Part shown: one piece after another, positions 60,361 through 64,000 of the stretch
How the letters are laid out: each line of letters opens with the position of its first letter
Position numbering within the stretch: position 1 is the first letter of the stretch
The notes under the pieces: generated by a model
The model's database searches: none
What the model saw: only the letters and a program-made list of their open reading frames with translations
Told to the model about the DNA's origin: nothing
Made by a program: the position numbers and the translations under genes
Assembly: GCA_902729315.2 (NCBI GenBank)
Contig: LR746265.1
Coordinates: 6,056,892-6,120,891, forward strand
DNA length: 64,000 nt
Origin: Spirodela intermedia
Lineage: Eukaryota > Streptophyta > Magnoliopsida > Alismatales > Araceae
Direction of reading: 5' to 3'

Positions 60361-60838
60361 CACACTTCTACATGTGCCTGCTTCTGACCCAGATAAAGGA
60401 GTCCTGCTATTGTTCCATCGAAAGAAGAGAGAAATATCAAAGCTTGTGAATCCACCGATTAAAAAAAAGGAAAAAAAAACGCTGCCCTGCAGCTCCCTCG
60501 AACCGTATCACTCAACAGACAGAAAAAAGTCAGCGACAAAAGGCCCCATGCAAGCGAGAAACTTAGCTCTTAAAACGCGTAATCCCATAGAATACGACCA
60601 CCCCCATGCAAAAAGTCAACCCACAAAAATAGCCGGTTTTGTCCTGTGAACACAGGCAAGGACTGAATTTCCACTGAAAAGCATTGACGGCGACAATAAT
60701 CAGGCAAGTTCATCCGCAATTAATTGGATATATACCATGATTAATTCACTCTGATCATACCCAAAAAAAGAAAAAAAAAAGAAGAAAGAATTCCTCGATT
60801 TACAGGGGGGGGGGAGAATCGGAAGGGATCTCCATCTA
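59560..60838. promoter_or_regulatory. eIF2B epsilon promoter and spacer to NLE
   Basis: The part next to the eIF2B epsilon start is GC-rich. It holds GGCCCG, TGGGCTGGG and GACGGGCCCA elements at about 59776-59831, again site II-like. From about 59847 to 60425 the spacer is filled by a tandem repeat array. The remainder up to 60838 is likely the 3' UTR of the NLE gene. No coding gene is seen. Confidence 0.5.
59847..60425. repeat. Three tandem units of about 200 bases, each with an inner (GA)n
   Basis: Units begin near 59847, 60051 and 60260. Each has, in order, CATCNRTYTACRCCARYTAAAGATYAGAC-like sequence and then a GA-rich microsatellite (59935-59963, 60112-60180 and 60322-60358). After that come CACTTCTAC, the shared block ATGTGCCTGCTTCTG (units 2 and 3) and TTCCATCGAG near the end. 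Units 2 and 3 are the most alike. The array lies between eIF2B epsilon and NLE. Confidence 0.85.
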
Positions 60839-63800
60839 TTACCCCATCCATAGCTTCAGCACCCTGTCCTTGCCGCCAGACGCCACCTTCTCACCATCTG
60901 GGCTCCAATCCACGGCGAAAACCTGCGCAAGGAAGATTCTCAGCCTTGAAAAAGAGGGGGACATGCTCTTGAGAGAACAGATTTACCTCATCTGCGTGGC
61001 CCGGAAGGTCTTCCTTCAGCTTCCTCGTCCGTACATCCCACACCTGAAATAAATCAATAAATATTAAATAAATAAATAAAATATAACAAGTAATAATTGG
61101 TTGATATGAAACTGAGGATACCTTTAGAGTGGAATCCTTGCTTCCACTGAGGAGGAGCCTACTGTCTGCAGACCAGCTGGAGGATACAACAGAAAGCTGC
61201 CTCAATAAAAAGTCAACCATAATGGACCCAAAGAGGGGAGTGCAGCGTGGAGAGGGCTCTGACCTTATCTGATACACGGGCCCCACATGGCCCCGAAAGG
61301 AAGTGATGAACTTGCCAGTGATGCCGTTCCACAGCTTCACTGATTTGTCGAATGAAGCACTTGCCAGCCATTGACCGTCAGGAGAAAAGTAGACGTGGTT
61401 TACCAGCTGGAAAAAGAATGCCCGCTTAAGGGATCGATCTAGTGAAGGGCGAGTGATATGTAGAGGGCCGATGGCTATCTCTTCATAGAATAATGATTGA
61501 CCTGATATATATTAACTATACATAAATCCGTCATGTAGCAGATCATATAACAGACCAGGGACAGGCACCATTGATCTGATATATTCTTGCCAATGGATAG
61601 GTTTTGACCTGATATATATTAACTATACATACATCCTTCATGTAGCAGAGCATGTAATAGACCAAGGACAGGCACCATTGACCTACACCGGAAGAACTAT
61701 ATTACCTGATATATTCTTGACAATGGGTAGGTTTTTTCAGTTAATCGGTCAGAGCATAGAGACATCCTACTCCGATTTTTCTTAGAGCAGGGTATTACTT
61801 TATATGGGGCATTGAGTTTACCTGCTGATGTCCGGTCAAACGAGCTTTGGGATGCTTGCTATTAGCAGGTTCCCAGAGAATCATGGTAAAGTCGTCAGAA
61901 CCCGAAACCAGTCTTTCAGGAGCATTTCCTTTCATTTTCTGGTACCTGGCAAGAGCAGCCTACAACCAAACCACAAATAAATGGATGAGTAAAATAATTG
62001 AGTTGGGATTTGATCTTTTTAAAATAAAATTTAAAATTTTATTTTTCCACATCAAGAAGCCAGATAAGAATGTGTATTATAAAATTATAAGTTTTGCAGC
62101 ATAAAGATGGAGGTGTTCTGCCTCTGGCACGAACCTCCATTGAAAGAAGTTGGAAAATATTGTTCGATTGGCAGCAAAACACCGTCTGGCAAGTGTTTAA
62201 ATCTAGTTGAAGAACACAGACATAATTGGAATCGATTACAATATCTCTCTACTCATAGGAGGCCTAGCAATTGAATTCTAGTAACACACGGAGAATTTTA
62301 CCTTTAGATCCATAGTGAATAAACAAAAAAAAATCTCAGACAGAAATACTTAGAAACGACCTGGATAAGAACGAATTCATGTATATGATGTCCGTACCCA
62401 CTAAGGTAGCCTCTACTGATTAGCATCTTTTCAAATCCAGGAAACCAGAAAATCTATTCAACTTGCATCATTTGACAGGCTAAGTTTTCTAGTTCCCGAA
62501 TAGCAGCCTTTCAAGCCCTCTCATGCCCTCCCATGTTCTCCTAGAAAAAAAGAAAAAGAAAAAAGAATGATCCGTTGTCAATTCTGCCCAAATCCTATGA
62601 AAATGGTTTGACTAGAGGTTCTCAGGGTACATGATGCAGGAGCGAACAGTCTGACACTGTGAAGACATCACTAGACCAAAGATGCAATATTCCCTACCGA
62701 AATCATTCAAGAAAAGAAAAATTCGGAGCCTCAACTTCTTCATTAAATGGATCTTTCCTAACTTTAGCGTGTGCCTTCATCCCATGATACGCCCCATTAC
62801 AAGAAAGACAAAGACATCCCCAGGGATCAGGGTACTCTCAATTTAGAGCACACTTTCCAAAAAACAAACAAAAGAGGATCATTAGAACGAAATTGTGGCA
62901 CGACAGAGGCATTCAATAGCACAGAATCTCAGAATTCATTACAGTTGGCAACATCAGCACACCCAATTCACCTTTCTCAGTATCAGACCGTGCCCACCCC
63001 CCTTCCTGCACAATTTCCAACACTAACAAGAAAATAAATTTCAATCAACATGTCTGTTCCTTTACATCATCGTTAATGCCGATTCAATGTCCGTTTACCA
63101 CATTATTTTCACCAATATGAGGTCATATTTCGTTCTTATGAAAGGACAGGGCAATTTTTTTAGCAAAAATTCTCTTAGCGAGGGTCACAAAGAAACTACG
63201 TCACATTTTTGATTAATGGCTACAATATCTACATGCATTTTCAGGATACAAAATGCAAACTTCAGTTTACTACCGATTCAAAAGAAGGAAAGAATGATCA
63301 AGGAAAGCTAACAAATCACCTCTTTCATTTCTTCCGGGGATGAATACTGTTTGCAAGTATGATCAAAAGCACCAGTGCGGAGTGTGTATTCAGTGCTTAG
63401 AGCAAGAGAATTCACCCAATGTCCATGTCCCTAGAAACAAAAACATCAAGGCAGACGATGAAAAGCGAACCAACAACAATCATCAAGCATGTGATGAGCT
63501 AGAAAACCATAAAAAAAAATACCCTATACATAAGGTGAAAATAAGGTGAAAAGTTTGTCTCCTCTTATTCTCACTATAGTGGCAGGAATTGACAAGCCAT
63601 TTGACACGTCCATATGCCCTCTACGTTTCAGAATGCTCTCCTTAGTATATCACATAACCAAACCTGACTTTGACATATTTTACATTTAAAAATAAAAAGT
63701 AGAAATCGGTTGAAACTCTACAGCATCCTTAGATATTTAAAGACGCATTGAAGAAAAAGATTCATGAGAAAATAGAAAGCAGAGGTCGTTTGAGAAGATG

Positions 63801-64000
63801 GGTCAGTTGACCCAGGGCCTAGGTTGACTCCCAAAGGTCACAGGCTCAACTATGTTATAAACATGAGTGGGAGTGGGGAAAACCGCAGTCATTAGTTAAT
63901 TCACTTGCAGGAGAAAATAAATACCCATTTGCAATAAAACCGAATGACGATGTCCTAATGTATGAATCACAAGGGCATCTTTAGCATGGAGCGAGGTACA
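60839..64000 (-). CDS. NLE1: Notchless/NLE WD-repeat protein, C-terminal part (cut by window edge)
   Basis: Only 3' exons lie in the window. They are 60839-60922 (VFAVDWSPDGEKVASGGKDR then VLKLWMG and stop), 60987-61043 (VWDVRTRKLKEDLPGHADE), about 61122-61185 (SWSADSRLLLSGSKDSTLK) and about 61265-61408 (NHVYFSPDGQWLASASFDKS). Upstream are about 61822-61960 (KMKGNAPERLVSGSDDFTMI) and about 63320-63432 (GHGHWVNSLALSTEYTLRTG). They encode the last four or so WD40 blades. Notchless binds the MIDAS domain of the AAA-ATPase midasin (MDN1/Rea1) and is needed for pre-60S ribosome maturation in the nucleus. The N-terminal NLE domain must lie beyond the right edge. Whether 63935-64000 is exonic is unclear, since its open frame (LHAKDALVIHTLGH) does not align well. 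The intron 61409-61821 is mostly a tandem duplication. Confidence 0.95.
61499..61735. repeat. Two-copy tandem duplication in an NLE intron
   Basis: Copy 1 (61499-61605) and copy 2 (61606-61735) share GACCTGATATATATTAACTA, CATGTAGCAGA, GGACAGGCACCATTGA and TGATATATTCTTG. Copy 2 carries an extra insertion of about 23 bases near 61681-61703. Confidence 0.92.

Noticed and set aside
63935-64000. Further NLE exon at the right edge
   Set aside because: The open frame contains GH-like residues but does not align with the expected WD blade or give a convincing donor, so it was not counted as a secure exon.

Overview
This window is nuclear DNA of a flowering plant. Exons are joined by GT-AG introns, the spacers are AT-rich, microsatellites are frequent, and the proteins read most like angiosperm versions (an ACR8-type ACT-repeat protein, an FKBP53-type nucleolar immunophilin, a plant-type PPR fragment). 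Several exons are strikingly GC-rich (ACR8-like, the DUF761-like gene, first exons of others) against AT-rich introns. That contrast is common in monocots and some early-diverging angiosperms, but I cannot name the species.

Layout. From 1 to about 17 kb the two intact genes are on the + strand: an ACR8-like ACT-domain protein (2406-4375) and the 54-kDa signal recognition particle subunit SRP54 (8970-14520). A frameshifted PPR fragment lies between them on the - strand. From 17 kb to the right edge every gene is on the - strand: a small DUF761-like membrane protein (17310-17759), a WASH-complex SWIP/WASHC4 homologue (18756-about 31190), a cornichon cargo receptor (32038-34447), FKBP53 (35190-38763), the eIF2B epsilon subunit (39500-59559) and the C-terminal half of the WD-repeat protein Notchless/NLE (60839 to beyond 64000). 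Spacers between the - strand genes are only about 0.7-1.3 kb, whereas the gene bodies of SWIP (about 12 kb) and eIF2B epsilon (20 kb) are inflated by introns.

Most genes are housekeeping and fall into loosely related themes rather than an operon-like system. These are protein synthesis and ribosome assembly (eIF2B epsilon, NLE), ER targeting and export (SRP54, cornichon), endosomal actin (SWIP), chromatin/nucleolus (FKBP53) and amino-acid-sensing-like regulation (ACR8). Several promoters carry GGCCCA/TGGGCC site II-like elements or telo-boxes, typical of plant growth and translation genes.

I found no CRISPR array, tRNA, rRNA, viral genome or toxin gene, and no convincing new multi-gene system. 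The most interesting structures are local. A threefold tandem repeat in the second intron of the cornichon gene carries splice-like 78-nt cassettes and an in-frame alternative acceptor. A SWIP homologue is present in a plant. Young tandem duplications lie inside and beside NLE. There are long polypurine and (AAT)n tracts, a GGCCCCA hairpin in an SRP54 intron, and an unexplained 99-codon frame in an eIF2B epsilon intron. Exon boundaries were read by eye from splice consensus and reading frame. Those with exact numbers were phase-checked; the rest are approximate.
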